A stretch of DNA of 64,000 nt, taken from NCBI GenBank assembly GCA_016858145.1, contig JAEHOE010000076.1, forward strand, positions 372,001 through 436,000, given 5' to 3'. Made by a program: the position numbers and the translations under genes. The number at the start of each line of letters is the position of its first letter. Positions within the stretch are counted from its first letter, which is position 1. This document shows, one piece after another, positions 12,797 to 27,466 of this stretch. Source of the DNA: Edaphochlamys debaryana (taxonomy: Eukaryota; Chlorophyta; Chlorophyceae; Chlamydomonadales). The notes beneath the pieces were generated by a model that did not search any database, was not told where the DNA came from, and saw only the letters and a program-made list of their open reading frames with translations.

Positions 12797-13731
12797 CTAG
12801 CTGGCCGCCCGCGTCTCCAGCGTGAGTCCGTGCCAGCGCTTGAGGTCCTCCTGCAGCACCCGGTGCACGGCCTGGTGCTGCTTGACGATGGACAGGCCCC
12901 TGGGGGGGAGGGGGGGTGGCGGTGCGGTGGGGAGGGAAGGGTGGTTAGGAAGGGGGGGAGCCGTGGAGGGAGAGAGGGGTCATGAACGAGAAGGGGCGAG
13001 ATTGGGTGATGGGGATAGGGCGGGGTACAGCAGAGGTAGAGGTGGGGACAAGGGAAAGTGGGGTAGGGGGCAGCAAAGGGGGCAGGGCCCGCTGGGGTGA
13101 CCATGGTGGGTGGGCATTCTCAAAGGTGGGTGGGCGGGGGGAAAGGCAGGGTGTTCCCGTGTGGTGCGCTGTTCCCCCTTCTTCTCCCCGGTCCTGTCCG
13201 CTTCCCTCCTGCAACCCCGCCCCCCCCACACACAGGTCCCCACTTGAATTCCTCCGCCGTGATGGCGATGCGGTACATGGCCCCGCAGCCGCCGCTGGTG
13301 TCCTGCACCTCGATGCGCGACACGCCCTTGAGCGCCCCCTTGAGCTTCTCGGCGATGGCCTGCTCCGTGGGGGAGCTGCGTTGGGGGGGGATGGAGGGGG
13401 GCGGGAGGGGCGGGTAAGAGGTTGAGCAGTCCCTGGGGGCGGCAGGGGTGGCTGGTGAGAGGGGCGGGGCCTCGCCAAGGAGGGTGGGGTTTGACGAGAA
13501 CAACGTGGCAAGAAGCCGCAGCGTGTAGGTAAAGCAGCCGCGCACGAAACGGGAGGGTGGGGGGCTGCCGGGGGCACGCCAGACGCAGTGCGAGGAGGGC
13601 TGTGTTTAGGCGGGACCCCGCCTGCCACTCGATCACTACCCGCCCCGCCTCGCGCACCTGGCGACGGTGCTGTATCCTCCACAGCTTCTCAGCAGCGCTG
13701 GGCCGAGAGACCGGGCTCCGCTGCGTAGCAT
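12797..13731 (-). CDS. BolA-like protein, probably mitochondrial
   Basis: Three exons: 13731-13658, 13375-13244 and 12899-12797, about 102 residues. The first exon encodes MLRSGARSLGPALLRSCGGY, an Arg/Ser/Leu-rich helix without acids, typical of a mitochondrial presequence. The BolA fold follows: AIAEKLKGALKGVSRIEVQD, SGGCGAMYRIAI, EEFKGLSIVKQHQAVHRVLQ and LKRWHGLTLET. The SIVKQHQ.V..VL and HGL.L blocks, and a Cys in the beta-hairpin (GGCGAMY), resemble the BOLA1/BOLA3 group, which works with monothiol glutaredoxins in Fe-S cluster delivery. Localisation and partner are inferred. The gene is divergent from the CDKC-type kinase gene, with only ~330 bp between the two start codons. Confidence 0.9.
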
Positions 13732-13971
13732 GGTGGCGATGGCGTTGGGGCACAACGACCGGCCGGTGTGGGAGAAAGCGATGTCGCTGCGGCGTGGAGT
13801 GTGCGGAGTGAGCGGTCTGCGTGCAGCACGGAGCAGGACAGGCCCACGTAGGCCCCCGAGCTCAAGCCGCTGGATGCAGCTGCCATCCGGGGACTCCTGC
13901 GACCAAAGCGTGCTTGCCCTCACTACCGCTTGCGCACATACCACAGCCCCGCCTTGGTCATTTTGCTGCTG

Positions 13972-13979
13972 TATATATA
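13972..13979 (+). promoter_or_regulatory. TATA box of the CDKC-type kinase gene
   Basis: TATATATA lies 79 bp upstream of the ATG at 14058, in otherwise GC-rich sequence. The position fits a core promoter with a short 5' UTR. No matching TATA box is evident on the minus side for the divergent BolA gene. Confidence 0.65.
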
Positions 13980-14057
13980 GGTGCCACGTCCAACACACGA
14001 GCTTGACGTGAAACACCTGTGAGCGGGCCGGCTGGCCCCCGGCCCCGACGCACCAAG

Positions 14058-17362
<3,305 letters not shown>

Positions 17363-18010
17363 CGCTGTGGTGGGGTCTTGGGTCTTGAGGCGTAGGGGGC
17401 TGTCGGGGGCAGGAGGCAGCGCACGCGGGGACTGGGGTCTTGGGAGACGGGGCGATGGGGCAGATCTGCCGGCGTGGCGTGCAGTGAGTGCTTATTTACC
17501 TAGGTAGACACAACAGAACGGCCGGATGACCGTTTGGCCAGGCGCCTTTTGGGGGGCTAGCTATTTAGGACTGAGTGAGCGACGTAAGGATGCAGCGGTT
17601 TCCCGAGGCGTTGGAGGGTGGCGGAGCAGCGTATTTTGGCGCCGGGGTGTGGACGGCGAGGGCGCTTTGGAGCGGCGGGGGCCACGCGGGTGGCGGCGGC
17701 GTTTGCCGACGGCCGGCGGGTGAGCTCGTCGCGGAGAGAAGGGCTGCTGGTGGGTCGCTGTCGGGCTCCCCAGCGGGGCCGCTGGCAGCGATGTGGTAGC
17801 GCCTGTAAGCCCTGGGAGCTCTTTAACCCGCTCCTCTCTCGTGCCGCCGTGCTGTGTTGCCGCCGTCACGGGCCGCCCCATGTGGCCCCCTCGGGCAGCC
17901 GCCCGTCTCCAGCCCCCTTTCGCCGCCCCGTCTCGCCTGTTGCGGGTCCGCACTCCACAGCACCTCCCACTCACCCACCCCAGCCCTCAACATCCCCGCT
18001 GTCTGCTGCA
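17363..18010. other. Intergenic between CDKC and the Ala-rich gene
   Basis: Contains the CDKC 3' flank; one TGTAA (17804-17808) is a possible poly(A) signal. It then runs into the 5' flank of the next gene. No domain-bearing ORF seen. Confidence 0.4.
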
Positions 18011-18974
18011 ATGGACGGCCCCACCACGCATCTCAGCGCCCTGAGGCCGCCCCTGGCAGGCACCCCCAGCCTTGCGCCACTGGCACCGTCCCCGGCCAGC
18101 CCCGCGGCGCGCGCTGCAGCAGCGGCGGCGCTTCGGAGGGCGGCAGCAGTACAGCGGCTGCACCGGGACATTCGGGAGCCGACCGAGCCGGAGCAGGGCG
18201 AGGGCTGGACCCACAGCGGCGGCGGCCCAACGACGGCCTCGAGCGGCGCCTCCGCCATCGCAGGCGGCGATGGCCGTGACGGCGGCGCACGGCAGCTGCA
18301 GGCGCTGCAGGCCGAAGCGGTGAGGGCGGCGGCGGCGGCTCAGCAGGTGGCGGAGGGCGTGGCCGAGCGGCTCACAGCCGCTGGCCTGCGGGGCCGCCAG
18401 GCGGAGGCGCTGGCGGAGGCGCGCCGCGCGGCAGCACGCGGTGGCGGCAGCGGAGGCGGCGGCGCAGGGCTCCCGCCAGGTCGCCACCGCCGAGGCAGCG
18501 CGGAGGGCCGCCGCCAGCAACGCCGCGAGGCAGGCGGTGGAGCTGGCGGAGGCACGGCAGGCAGCGGCGGAGCGTTGCAAGCTGGAGCAGGCGGCGGCGG
18601 CGGAGGTGCGGCTGGCCGGGGCGGCGCAGGCGACTGAGCGGGCGGTCGTGGAGGAGGCGGCGCGGAGGGCGGCGGAGGCGCGGGCGGCAGCGGAGGCGGA
18701 GGCAGAGCGCCTGGCGGCCGCCGCGGCGCGGACCCGGGAGGCGCTGGAGGCGGGTGTGCGGGCGGCGGAGGCGGAGATGGCGGGGCTGGCGCTGGCGGGG
18801 CGGGGGGCAGCGGCGGCGGCGGTGCGGCGCGGTGCGGTGCAGGAGCTGGCGCGGCTGAGGCTGAGGGCGGAGGCGGCGCAGGGGGCGGCGGCGGAGGCGG
18901 CCAAGCGGGTGGAGGAGGCGGGGGCTCGGCGGGCCGCTGCGGCTGCGGCCCTGGCTCCGGAGGGCCCCCGCTAG
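18011..18974 (+). CDS. Ala-rich coiled-coil protein with apparent 1-nt frameshift
   Basis: ATG at 18011 in good context (GCAATGGAC) opens a frame rich in Ala, Arg and Glu (LQALQAEAVRAAAAAQQVAE, then RQAEALAEARRAA). Near 18,422-18,441 the coiled-coil pattern jumps to another frame (AVAAAEAAAQGSRQVA and on), which ends at a TAG at 18972-18974. The span of 964 nt is one more than a multiple of three, so removing one base would join both parts into ~320 residues. No splice pair fits the junction. It is either a sequencing or assembly indel in extreme GC, or a real lesion. The function is unknown; low-complexity Ala/Glu/Arg coiled coils give little homology information. Confidence 0.55.
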
Positions 18975-19377
18975 CGGTTGCTGGGGCAGACAAGGGGCTC
19001 CGGGGAGGGCCCGGTTCAAGACCTGGAGGAGCAGTGCAAGGGAGGCGGCAGGCGGAGGCGACAGGCGAAGGATGGAGGAGCAGCAGTAGGCCAGGCCGTA
19101 GGGTTCATCCTTGGATCAGGGGGAGAAAGGAGAGAGGGGGCGGCACGCGGCAGGCAGGAAGCCCGATGCGCACAAAGGTCCAGAGCGGAGAGGTCTGACA
19201 GCCGAGCTGATGGGGGCGTTGTCTGGAGCAGGCAGACTGAAGTGTTTGGGCCGTGGGGTTGTGAAGGCGCGTGTGCATCCGGGAAGTGAAGGCACAAGGC
19301 TGCGGAATGGTTGGACCTGGCAAGACTGGCAGCCGTGGCAGCCCTGGTGGCCGGTAAAGACACGGCGGTAGAATGAT
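18975..19377. other. Intergenic spacer
   Basis: 3' flank of the coiled-coil gene up to the second LINE fragment. Nothing recognised. Confidence 0.4.
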
Positions 19378-19539
19378 GAAGGGGGTTCTACGGGCCCGGC
19401 CCTAGCGACGTGGTGTGACGACCGAAAGTCAGTCACGTTGCGTGGGTGTCGGTGTGCAGGTGGCACACCCAGTAGGTGGCGCTCTCGCTCAACCCCTCCC
19501 CTTCTGGAGGCGGTTCCTGCTGTAACCATCGCATCCTGG
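19378..19539 (+). mobile_element. 5'-truncated LINE-like retrotransposon, copy 2 (3' tail only)
   Basis: Only the 3' untranslated tail remains. It runs from GGTTCTACGGGCCCGGCC through CGTGGTGTGACGACCGAAAG to GCATCCTGG and matches 3879-4036 and 36365-36527 with few differences. TGTAA is at 19521-19525, 14 nt before the shared 3' end. This is the shortest of the three copies. Confidence 0.7.
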
Positions 19540-19871
19540 TGGCAGGCTGCTGTGGCCGTGTTGCATGTGCGGAACAACAACAACGACAAGTTTGGGGGCC
19601 ACTGTCTCATGTGCCAACCCCGGTCCGCCCCAGGACCTTTGCCAATCAGTACGGTACTGGCCGCCACTCATCAGTACTGGCTACCGATTAGTACGGTACT
19701 GCTTCTAATCACGGTACATGCCACATCAGCTACCGTCTCTGCTACCCATCCAGGTAGATCCAGCTGCACCCGCAATACTGCTCTGCCACACGCACCCTCC
19801 GTCGAACCCGCACAACTGCAGCGCACCCCGTCCGGCCTCTCCACCCCCTTGCCCCCCTCACGGCCCGCCCC
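19540..19871. other. Intergenic spacer with short degenerate repeats
   Basis: About 330 bp. Contains near-repeats of the form ATCAGTACGGTACTGGC / ATTAGTACGGTACTGCT (19,646-19,705), a small palindromic cluster. Otherwise it is the 3' flank of the esterase gene. Confidence 0.4.
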
Positions 19872-21872
19872 TCACACGCCACTGGGCCACAGGTCCGGCA
19901 TGTCGCCCTCCGTCACCCCCGCCGCCCACGCGCCCTCCGCCTCCTCGTCCTCCTCGCCGCCCTCCCAGGGGGAGGCCGGCGGCGGCCCCCTGCCGCCCCA
20001 CCCCTCCCCCTCCCCCTCCCCCTCGTGCGGGGCCAGGGGCCGCACCGCTCGCGTGTGGTCCACGTGCACGTACAGGTCGAACTGGGGGGGGGGGGGGCGG
20101 GGGTGGGAGGGGTGGTGGGGCAGAGAGGGGAGAGCATGGGCGGGCCAAGGGAGGAGCGGAGGTATCTGAATCAGAGGTGCGACGGGGCCCGAACCATCAG
20201 CCGCGTCCTACACACACCCCTGCCCCCCCCCCGCCCCCCCACCTGCTCCGCCAGGCGCGCCCCGAAGTAGTGGCTGCTGAGCTCCGAGTCGGGGCGGTAC
20301 ACCACACCGATGGCGCGCTCCAGCCGGGGGGCCTGGGTGGTGGGGGTGGGGGGGGGGGTGGGGGGGTGGGGGGTGGTAGGGTACTGAAAGCTTACAGGCG
20401 ATCAGAGCCGTAGGGGGGGGACACCCAGGACTGCTGCCACTCGCTATCTGCAGACCCCCGCGCCCTTCCACCCGCCTCTCCCACCCCCTCCCACGCACCT
20501 GCAGCGCCTCCGCCAGCCGCGGCTCCCGCAGGTCCACAGCGAACCACCCCTCCCTGCGCCCCCGGGCCCCCGGCCCCCCTCCCTCCGCCCCTCCCTCCGC
20601 CCCTACCACCCCTCCCCCCGCCGCCAGGTGCATGAGGTGCTCCCAGGAGCCGGGGCGGGAGGGGCGCACCGCCTTGCGTCGGCAGGGCTCGCCCCAGTCG
20701 TCCGCGGCCGTCACCGTGCCTTGGGGGGAGGGGGGTGGGTAGGAGTCAGGCAGGAGGCCAGAAGGGTGTGCCAGCGGGTGAGGAGACACCCGGGGAAAGC
20801 CTTTCAAGCCCGCTTTCCCTGCTCCACGGGCCGATGTGGCCAGGTATGGGAGTCCCGCTGACACCGCTCCTTCCGCTGACTCCACTCCTCCCTCTCCCAA
20901 ACCACCCCCGCCCGTGCGCTCACCCGAGTGCGTGCTGAAGCCCACCAGCAGCGCCGCCCCCTCCCCCTCCGCCCCGCTCCACCCCCCCGCCCGGCCGTAC
21001 GCCCCCCGCAGCAGCTGCCCCAGGCTCAGCTCCCCCCGGCGCCAGCCCATGGCGGTGGCGCGGGCATCGCCCAGGTGCGAGTTGTGGGCCCACACCACCT
21101 GGGGGGAGGGGCCATTGGGGGGCGGGGATGGAATTTTTGGGTGTGTGTGTGTGCAGAATTGTTAAGGTCAATAGGGTAACGGCAGGTCGGTGGTGAGCCG
21201 AGGGTGGCGAAGGGGCAGGGCAGGGCCACTTTCCCTCTCTATCACCAGGGCCGTCGGACCTGTGGCAGCTGAGCGTAGTCCCTCCCGCCCCGTGCCCCCC
21301 CCCCCGCACCCCTCCTCCCTAGCGCCCCCCCCCCGGCCCTCCCACCATGCGCGGCCGTGTGTCCGCCTCCCCCGCCGCCTCCCTGCCCCTGCGCAGGTGC
21401 CGCTCCACGGCCCCCGCTGCCGCCAGGAAGTGCGCGTCCCTCAGGTTCCAGGTGGCCTCCTCGCGGGTGAACATGTTGCGGTAGCTGGGGGGTTAGAGGG
21501 AGGGAGGGGGGTGGAGGGGGGACGGGGTAGAGGGAGGGAGCGGGGGTACCGGTGGGGCGGTTCCATTGTCACTTGTAATTGATACAATTGAGGCCGCGGC
21601 GCCCATGCCTGTCAGGCACCTTCCCAGAACATCTAGCCCCCCCCCCGCACCCACTAGGCCTCTGCACCCGCCACCACTATTGCGTTGGCCTCGGCCTTGG
21701 GGGGGTGTGAAGGAAAGGTGGGAGGGGAGGAGGGGAGCGCAAGGATGAGGGGGACGTAGAGGTGTTACAGGGTGTGCGATGATGGCGGGCCGTGGCGATG
21801 ACGGCTGGCCGTCTGTGCTTCCTGCAACCCACACGCGCGCTGCTTCGGAGGCACCCAGCCCCCCCACTCCCG

Positions 21873-21911
<39 letters not shown>

Positions 21912-24320
21912 CCCCCCCCCTCACCGCCAGTGCGTCCTCCGCCCAGCCGGGGCCGCCCTCCGCCCGCTCCCCCGCCTCAGCCAGGCGCCGCCGCACCTCC
22001 GCCAGCGCCCGCCCCACCGCCTCCTCACACGAGGCCTGGGGGCGGGGGGAACAGGGGGATAGCAAGGGGGAAGATACCGGCGAGTGGGGGGACAGTAAGC
22101 ACGAGGTATGCTGTCCGCTTTTGGCATTGCTCGTCCCGCCGCCACCCTCAGCATGTTGACAGCCGGACGAGCTCCATCCCCACAAACACGTCGGGGAGGC
22201 GGAGAAAGAGGCACGGGAGAGCCAGGCGCTCTTAGCCTCCACAATCTGCCTTCAAATTGGGCTCGTCATTTCAAGTTAGTCGTCCCTTCTCCTGCCCAAC
22301 CCCCACCCCTCCCCCCCCACCCGGTTGAACAGGGACGTGGCGAGGCCGTAGCTCTGGGCGTCGGCTCCGTACCTGCAGGGGGGGGCAGGGAGGGCCCCGT
22401 TGGAAAGGGGACCAGCGGAGGGGGGAGGCGAGGGCAGGAGCCCACAAGTGGAAAGCCACTTGCGGCACCCATGGCCGGCGGGCGACTGGGCTTCGACTGC
22501 CCTCGCAGCCCCCGTTCTACCCCCGCTTTCCTCCTCTTCCACCAGCCTCCACCCTCCCCTCCCGCCCCCCCCCCCACTTGTCGAAGCAGCGGTAGCGGGC
22601 CTCCACCGCCCGGGCCGCCTCGGGGTCGGACTCGCGCAGGTAGCTGGGGTGGGGGGTGGGGGGGGGGGCGGAGAGGGCAGGCAAGGGGAGTAAGACATTG
22701 TGGCGTGTGCTCCCTGCCCTGCCCTGGGGAAGGGTAGGGCGGAAAGGGCAGACAGAGCAAAGCGGTGGAAGGGACTGGGGCTTGGGCGGCTGCGTGACTC
22801 TGCTCAGTGCTCGGCGCTGATCGCCCACCCCGCCCTGCCCCTCCCCTGAGTCCCGCCCCCGCCCCTTGTCCGCCCCCCCCCCACCTCAGCACCGCCTCCG
22901 CCGAGCCGTGCAGGGAGTACAGGTCCAGGCCTGCGGGCAGGGGCGCGGGGCGGCGGGAGGGTGGGGGTCATGGGTGCACAGGGCATGTGGGAATGCCAAC
23001 GCCCCGCAGCCCCCCCTCCCGCCTCGGGCCTCCCTCCCTTCCTTCCCACCCACCCAGCACCCCCACATACACGCATCCTACGCGCGTATCACGCGCCCTA
23101 CGCATCCTAAACACACGCACCGTAGAAGCCGCACCGCCGCGCCGCCGCCCGGGGGGAAGTGGCGCTGTCCTCCCCGGGGCACACCTGGGGGTGGGGTGGA
23201 GAGCACGGGGGCTTGGAGAGCCGGTGTCAGGGGCCGGAGGGAGCAGGGGCCCTGCCGCCCTTCATCGGCGCCCTCCGCCTCCACTGTCCCCTCCCCTTCC
23301 CCCGCGTCCCCACCGTGAACCCTTCACGCCCCCGTCCGCCTCCCTCCCCCCCTTTCCCCCCTCCCCCCCCACCCCCGCGTTGTGCCCCCTCAGCCAGGCC
23401 ACGAAGCGCTCCACCTCGGCGTTGCGCCACATCCAGCGGGGGAAGCGCTGGGGGGGGGACAGGTGGTGGGTGGGAGGAGGAAGTGGGAGCGGGGGGACGT
23501 TGGAGGGTAGTGAGAGGACCGCAAGCCTTGCGCCCCACTCTCCTCTCTCGAATCACCCCTTCCCCTCTTCTTGATCCTCCTCTTCTCCTACCCCTCCCCC
23601 GCCCCCCTCTCACACAACCCACGTGGAAGTCTCCCAGCGCCTGTGCCGCGGTGGCGTCCGGGGGCGGCCGCTCCCCGCCCCCGGCCTTGCCGCCCTCCCC
23701 CCGCCCCCCGCCCCCCCTCCGCCCCCGCGGCCGCGGCAGCCCCCGCACGAAGGCGTTGACGCGGGCTGCGTCCGGTGCGTCCGCCTCCGCTAGCACAGCC
23801 GTGAAGCCGCGGCGGGCGATGAGCAGGCGGGTCAGCTCGGAGCGCTGGGGTTGGATGGGGTGATTGGGGTGGGGGGGAAGAGGGTTGGGGAAGAGGGGTC
23901 CCTTCTGGTGGGTGAGTGGAGGGTGGCGGGGACGGGGTTGGGGTCAGGGCAGGGCAGGTGTTGGCCGTCACGCCTCCCTCCTGCAGCCCCTCCCCGCCAG
24001 CCCACCCGCCTGTCTACCCGCTCCTCGTCCCCCCCTCCCCTCCCCCCCTTCCCCCCCACCCCCACCCCACCCCCACCCCACCAGTTCGTAGAACTCATGT
24101 GTGGGCCGTGCGAGGCCTCCCCCAGCGCCACTACCCGGGCGCAGGGGGGGATGCGGGGGAGCAGCGCCTCGGCCAGGCGGGCGGCGGGGGAGGGGGAGGG
24201 GACGGGGGCGGAGGGCGGCGGCGGCGGTGCAGGCAGCAGGCGGCACGACCGCACCGCCTCAGCGGCGGCGACCTCCGCCTCGGCGGCGGCACGGCGCGCG
24301 GCGGCGGCGGGTAGAGACAT
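19872..24320 (-). CDS. Erythromycin esterase family hydrolase, frameshift at active-site motif
   Basis: At least 13 exons, about 24320-24080, 23844-23623, 23447-23373, 23184-23121, 22930-22885, 22643-22578, 22372-22321, 22035-21925, 21484-21346, 21098-20924, 20719-20499, 20332-20243 and 20081-19872. Family motifs in order: ARVVALGEASHG, FYELRSELTRLLIARRGF, AVLAEADAPDA, RFPRWMWRNAEVERFVAWL, GFYGLDLYSL, EEATWNLRDAHF, VVWAHNSHLGDARAT, YRPDSELSSHYFGARLAEQ, FDLYVHVDHTRAVRPL and a WPSGV C-terminus. The family comprises esterase-like enzymes; the substrate here is unknown and erythromycin is not implied. Near 24,105 the expected HGTHEFYE motif is broken: two extra C bases put THEFYEL out of frame with GEASHG, although THEFYEL is in phase with exon 2. 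It is therefore a pseudogene or a sequence error; all other exons look intact. The ATG at 24320 is the likely start. Confidence 0.85.
21873..21920 (+). repeat. Near-pure poly-C tract in an intron
   Basis: About 48 bases of C with one T, immediately before an exon of the esterase gene as written on the plus strand. On the coding strand this is the G-run just inside the donor site. It may be of uncertain length in the assembly. Confidence 0.8.
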
Positions 24321-24800
24321 GGGCCGTGGGCTGCAGGTCGACTGGTGCCGACGAAGGCCAGGAGGGAGCGAGGGGGCGAGGCGGAGCGGCGACGTGGCAG
24401 CCAGGCGAGGCGGTGGCGGCAGCGGCGGGGTCGGTTGCAGTGCTGCGGTGTGCGAGGGGCCTCCACAGCGCATCTGGAGTCACTGCTATCTGCATGATAC
24501 GCAAAAGGTATGGGCACTGCAGGCTCTGAGGGCTTCCAGGGCCTGCGCCGGGGGATGCCTCGACGGCGCGGACGCGGCGTGGGACAAGGTCCGGCGGGCG
24601 CCCAGTCAGCCGCCGGCAAGCAGCTAGCGAGTCTGCACACTCGGCCCCTTACACTTACAGCTCACACTTACAGCTCACACTTACAGCTCACAGCTCACGT
24701 ACCAGCTCACGTCGCAGCGAAGTCCTGTTGCCAGCACCGCATATGGCCCTCCATCCCGCCCTGCCCCTGCCCCCGCCCCCGCCCCATCCCCCGCCCCCGC
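24321..24800. other. Intergenic between esterase and DUF1826 genes
   Basis: 480 bp between two minus-strand genes, so it should hold the esterase promoter and the DUF1826 3' UTR. Includes the 13-bp tandem repeat listed separately. Confidence 0.45.
24651..24700 (+). repeat. 13-bp tandem repeat, three copies plus partials
   Basis: ACACTTACAGCTC is repeated three times head to tail, followed by two shortened units ending in CAGCTCACG. No coding frame uses it. Confidence 0.8.
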
Positions 24801-27466
24801 TCACGCCGCCGCCGCCCCCTGCAGGCTCTCGTCGGGGCGGTGCGAGTGGTCCTTCCCGCACCCGCACCCCTCCCCCCCCTCCTCCTCCGCCCACCCCACC
24901 ACATCGTCCACCGTCAGGAGCAGCCGCAGGGGGGGCGCAGACGCCACCGCCGTCGCCCCCGCGGTCGCCGCCCGCCCCCTCCCGCCGCCTTCCCGCCCCG
25001 CCCCCACCTCCACCTCTGCCCCCACGCCGCACGCCCCCTCCGCCCCCCCCTCCGCCCCCTGCCCAAGCCAGGGGCTGCGGTGCACCGCCCCCATACCGTA
25101 GTTGCCCGCAGCGCCGTGCCCCTTGAGCCACACCACGTCCCCCTCCCCCGCCTGCTGCGCAGCGCTCTCCGCCACCTCGGCCACCGCCACGCCCCCGGAG
25201 CCGCCCCACAGCCACCGCCGCTTGACGTGCCTGCAGGGGGAGGGGGGACAGGTGAGGAGCCGGCGGCAGTGAGTCGGGCTGTCCAGGGGTGAGAGGGGCT
25301 CCCCCTCCCCGCACAGCTCCAGTCCTCCCCCCTGGTTGGCCGGGCGGTTTCGAGCGGGCGTACGGCCCTGATCGCCTGTCAGCGTTCAGTACTCACGCGT
25401 TCCCCGTCCCCCCTTCCCCCTTCCCCCCCCACACCTGTTGTCCACCACCAGGGTGCCGGGCCCCGCGTACGACACCAGCGCCCGCAGGCGCACGTGGTCG
25501 GCGTGGAAGCGGGGGCAGGGGGTGTCGCCCAGCACCTGCAGCTTGGCGGAGGCGGAGGGGAGGCCTGAGGGCGGGGGCGGGGTGGGTAGGTGGCAGGAGG
25601 GATAGGGGAAATTGAGCGGGGAGGGGAGGTGCGCAATCGGTGGGGACGCACCAGGGCAGCAGGAGGGGCTTCGAGCGGTAGCCCTCTAGCGTCCACGCCG
25701 CTTGCACGGCACCTGAAACCCCTGCCGAGGAGATACGCATGATACATCCCCCGCCGAGGCGATACGTTCCGCCGCCGAGGGGATACGTACCCCTCCCGAA
25801 GTGATACGTACCCCTCCAGAGGCGATACGTACCCCGGCTGAGGCGATACATACCCCTCCCGAGGCGATATGTACCCCTCCCGAGGCGATACATATCCCTC
25901 CAGAGGCGATATGTACCCCTCCCGAGGCGATACGTACCCCTCCAGAGGCGATACGTATCCCTGCCGAGGCAATATGTAACCCTCCCGAGGCGATACATAT
26001 CCCTCCCGAAGTGATACGTATCCCTGCCGAGGTGATACGTACCCCTCCCGAGGTGATACGTGCCCCTCCCAAAGTGATACGTACCCCTCCCGAAGTGATA
26101 CGTACCCCTCCCGAGGCGATACGTACCCCTCCCGAGGTGATACGTGCCCCTCCCAAAGTGATACGTACCCCTCCCGAAGTGATAAGTATCCCTCCCAAAG
26201 TGATACGTACCCCTCCCGAAGTGATAAGTATCCCTCCCAAAGTGATACGTACCCCTCCCGAGGCGATACGTACCCCTCCCGAAGTGATACGTATCCCTGC
26301 CGAGGCGAAACGTACCCCTCCCAAAGTGATACATATCCCTCCCGCAGTGTTACGTAGCCCCACCGATGTGATACGCGCTGACGTGCAACGCACCCTGGCG
26401 CTACCCCCGTACCCTTGTGCTTGCGCTGCCGTACACCCCCACCTGTAATCTGGCCGTACGCCCCCACCAGATCAGTGATGTCATCCTGGGGGTGGGTGCG
26501 GGGGGTGGGTGGGTCGGAAGCTGAGCGGGATTTGTGGCGCCGTCGATTGCGGGGGTGAGGCAGTGGAGGCAAGCGCATGCCCAAGGGGCTGGGACAGGGG
26601 GTGGCCGGCGGAGCAAGGCGGCAGCAGCCCGGTGCCGTGATGCAGCCTACGCTCGCGAGCCGGTCTGTGGGGCAGGGGTCACTGAGGGGGCTTCTAAGGC
26701 CGGGCGGCCCCAGCGCGACCCACCTCGAGCCACTCCCGCACCTCCCCCGGGCGCAGCTCCGACGTGAGAGCCTGGGCGGCGCTGCGGGGGTCCCGAGTGG
26801 AGGCCAGGACCTGTGTGTGTGAGGGGGGGGACCGGGGGTGAGGCGGCGGGCATGCATGTTTGCTGGCAGGCGTGTTTGGGCTAGCGCCAGCAGGTTGCTG
26901 GCCTCGGGGCCCCCCAACCCCATCCCCGCTCCCTCCCACCCCCCGGCAGCACCCACCCGCCGCCCCCATCCCTCCCCCAGCTCCTCCGCCGCCTGCCGCA
27001 GCCTGCGCGGGTGCACGGGGCTGCAGCGGCGCTGGAGCACGGCGTTGACGTCGGGGCGCAGCAGGTCGGAGGGGGGGCCGGGGCTGACACGCACGCGGTC
27101 GTGCAGCAGCTGGGCTGCGGGGCGGCGGGGGGGTAGGGGAGGGGGGGGAGCGGGTGGTGGTGGGTGGGGCGTGGAAAGGGGATGCAGAAGGGCAGGGCGG
27201 AACGTGGCTGGTGGGGGCCGGGTCGCACGCCCAGAGAACCACAGTGGCAGGCCTGTGGGCAACCGCACACGCATGCGGTGGCTGGGCCGAGCCGACCACA
27301 CCGTCGCCCACGCCGGCCAGAAACGCAACGCTCACAAGACGAGGTCAATTGAAGTGGCAACTGCTCGGTGGCTGGTCACACGCGCGCGCGACCTAGCCTT
27401 CCCATCCCATCCCTCACAGCGCGGAAGCCCACCTCGCGCCCAGTGCTGCAGCTGCGCCAGGCCCAT
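24801..27466 (-). CDS. DUF1826 family protein
   Basis: Six exons: 27466-27433, 27114-26957, 26810-26724, 26485-26443, 25564-25435 and 25230-24801, giving 293 residues with consistent phase. Diagnostic block of DUF1826: CPRFHADHVRLRALVSYAGP, GTLVVDNR, then GDVVWLKGHG, VHRSP and LRLLLTVDDV. The paired His/Asp in FHADHVRLR and the HRSP motif resemble a metal-binding site, but the biochemical role of the family is unknown. Upstream exons carry RPDVNAVLQRRC and TDLVGAYGQIT, consistent with the family's N-terminal part. An Ala/Gly-rich insert separates KGHG from VHRSP. The start MGLAQLQHWAR is the first ATG that splices in phase. The fourth intron holds a ~650-bp minisatellite. Confidence 0.85.
25721..26371 (+). 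repeat. 21-bp minisatellite, about 31 units, in a DUF1826 intron
   Basis: Unit close to GATACGTACCCCTCCCGAAG plus one base, with variants GAGGC/GAAGT and CAT/CGT. Because 21 is a multiple of three and indels are absent, several frames stay open on both strands (7-residue peptide repeats such as GYVSPRE and IRTPPEA). The flanking conserved exons are in other phases, so this is intronic and not coding. Confidence 0.93.

Noticed and set aside
14019..14057. Longer N-terminus of the CDKC-type kinase from a GTG
   Set aside because: The ATG at 14058 has a good context and suits the family; GTG starts are not expected in nuclear genes.
19872..24320. Antibiotic-resistance gene
   Set aside because: Family similarity to erythromycin esterase does not imply that substrate. 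The gene has a dozen algal introns and a frameshifted motif.
25721..26371. Regular repeats resembling a CRISPR array
   Set aside because: Units are head to tail at 21 bp without spacers, in an intron of a eukaryotic gene.
25379..27328. 649-codon minus-strand open frame across the minisatellite
   Set aside because: The conserved DUF1826 exons on both sides are in other phases with good splice sites. The frame is open because the 21-bp repeat has no stops.
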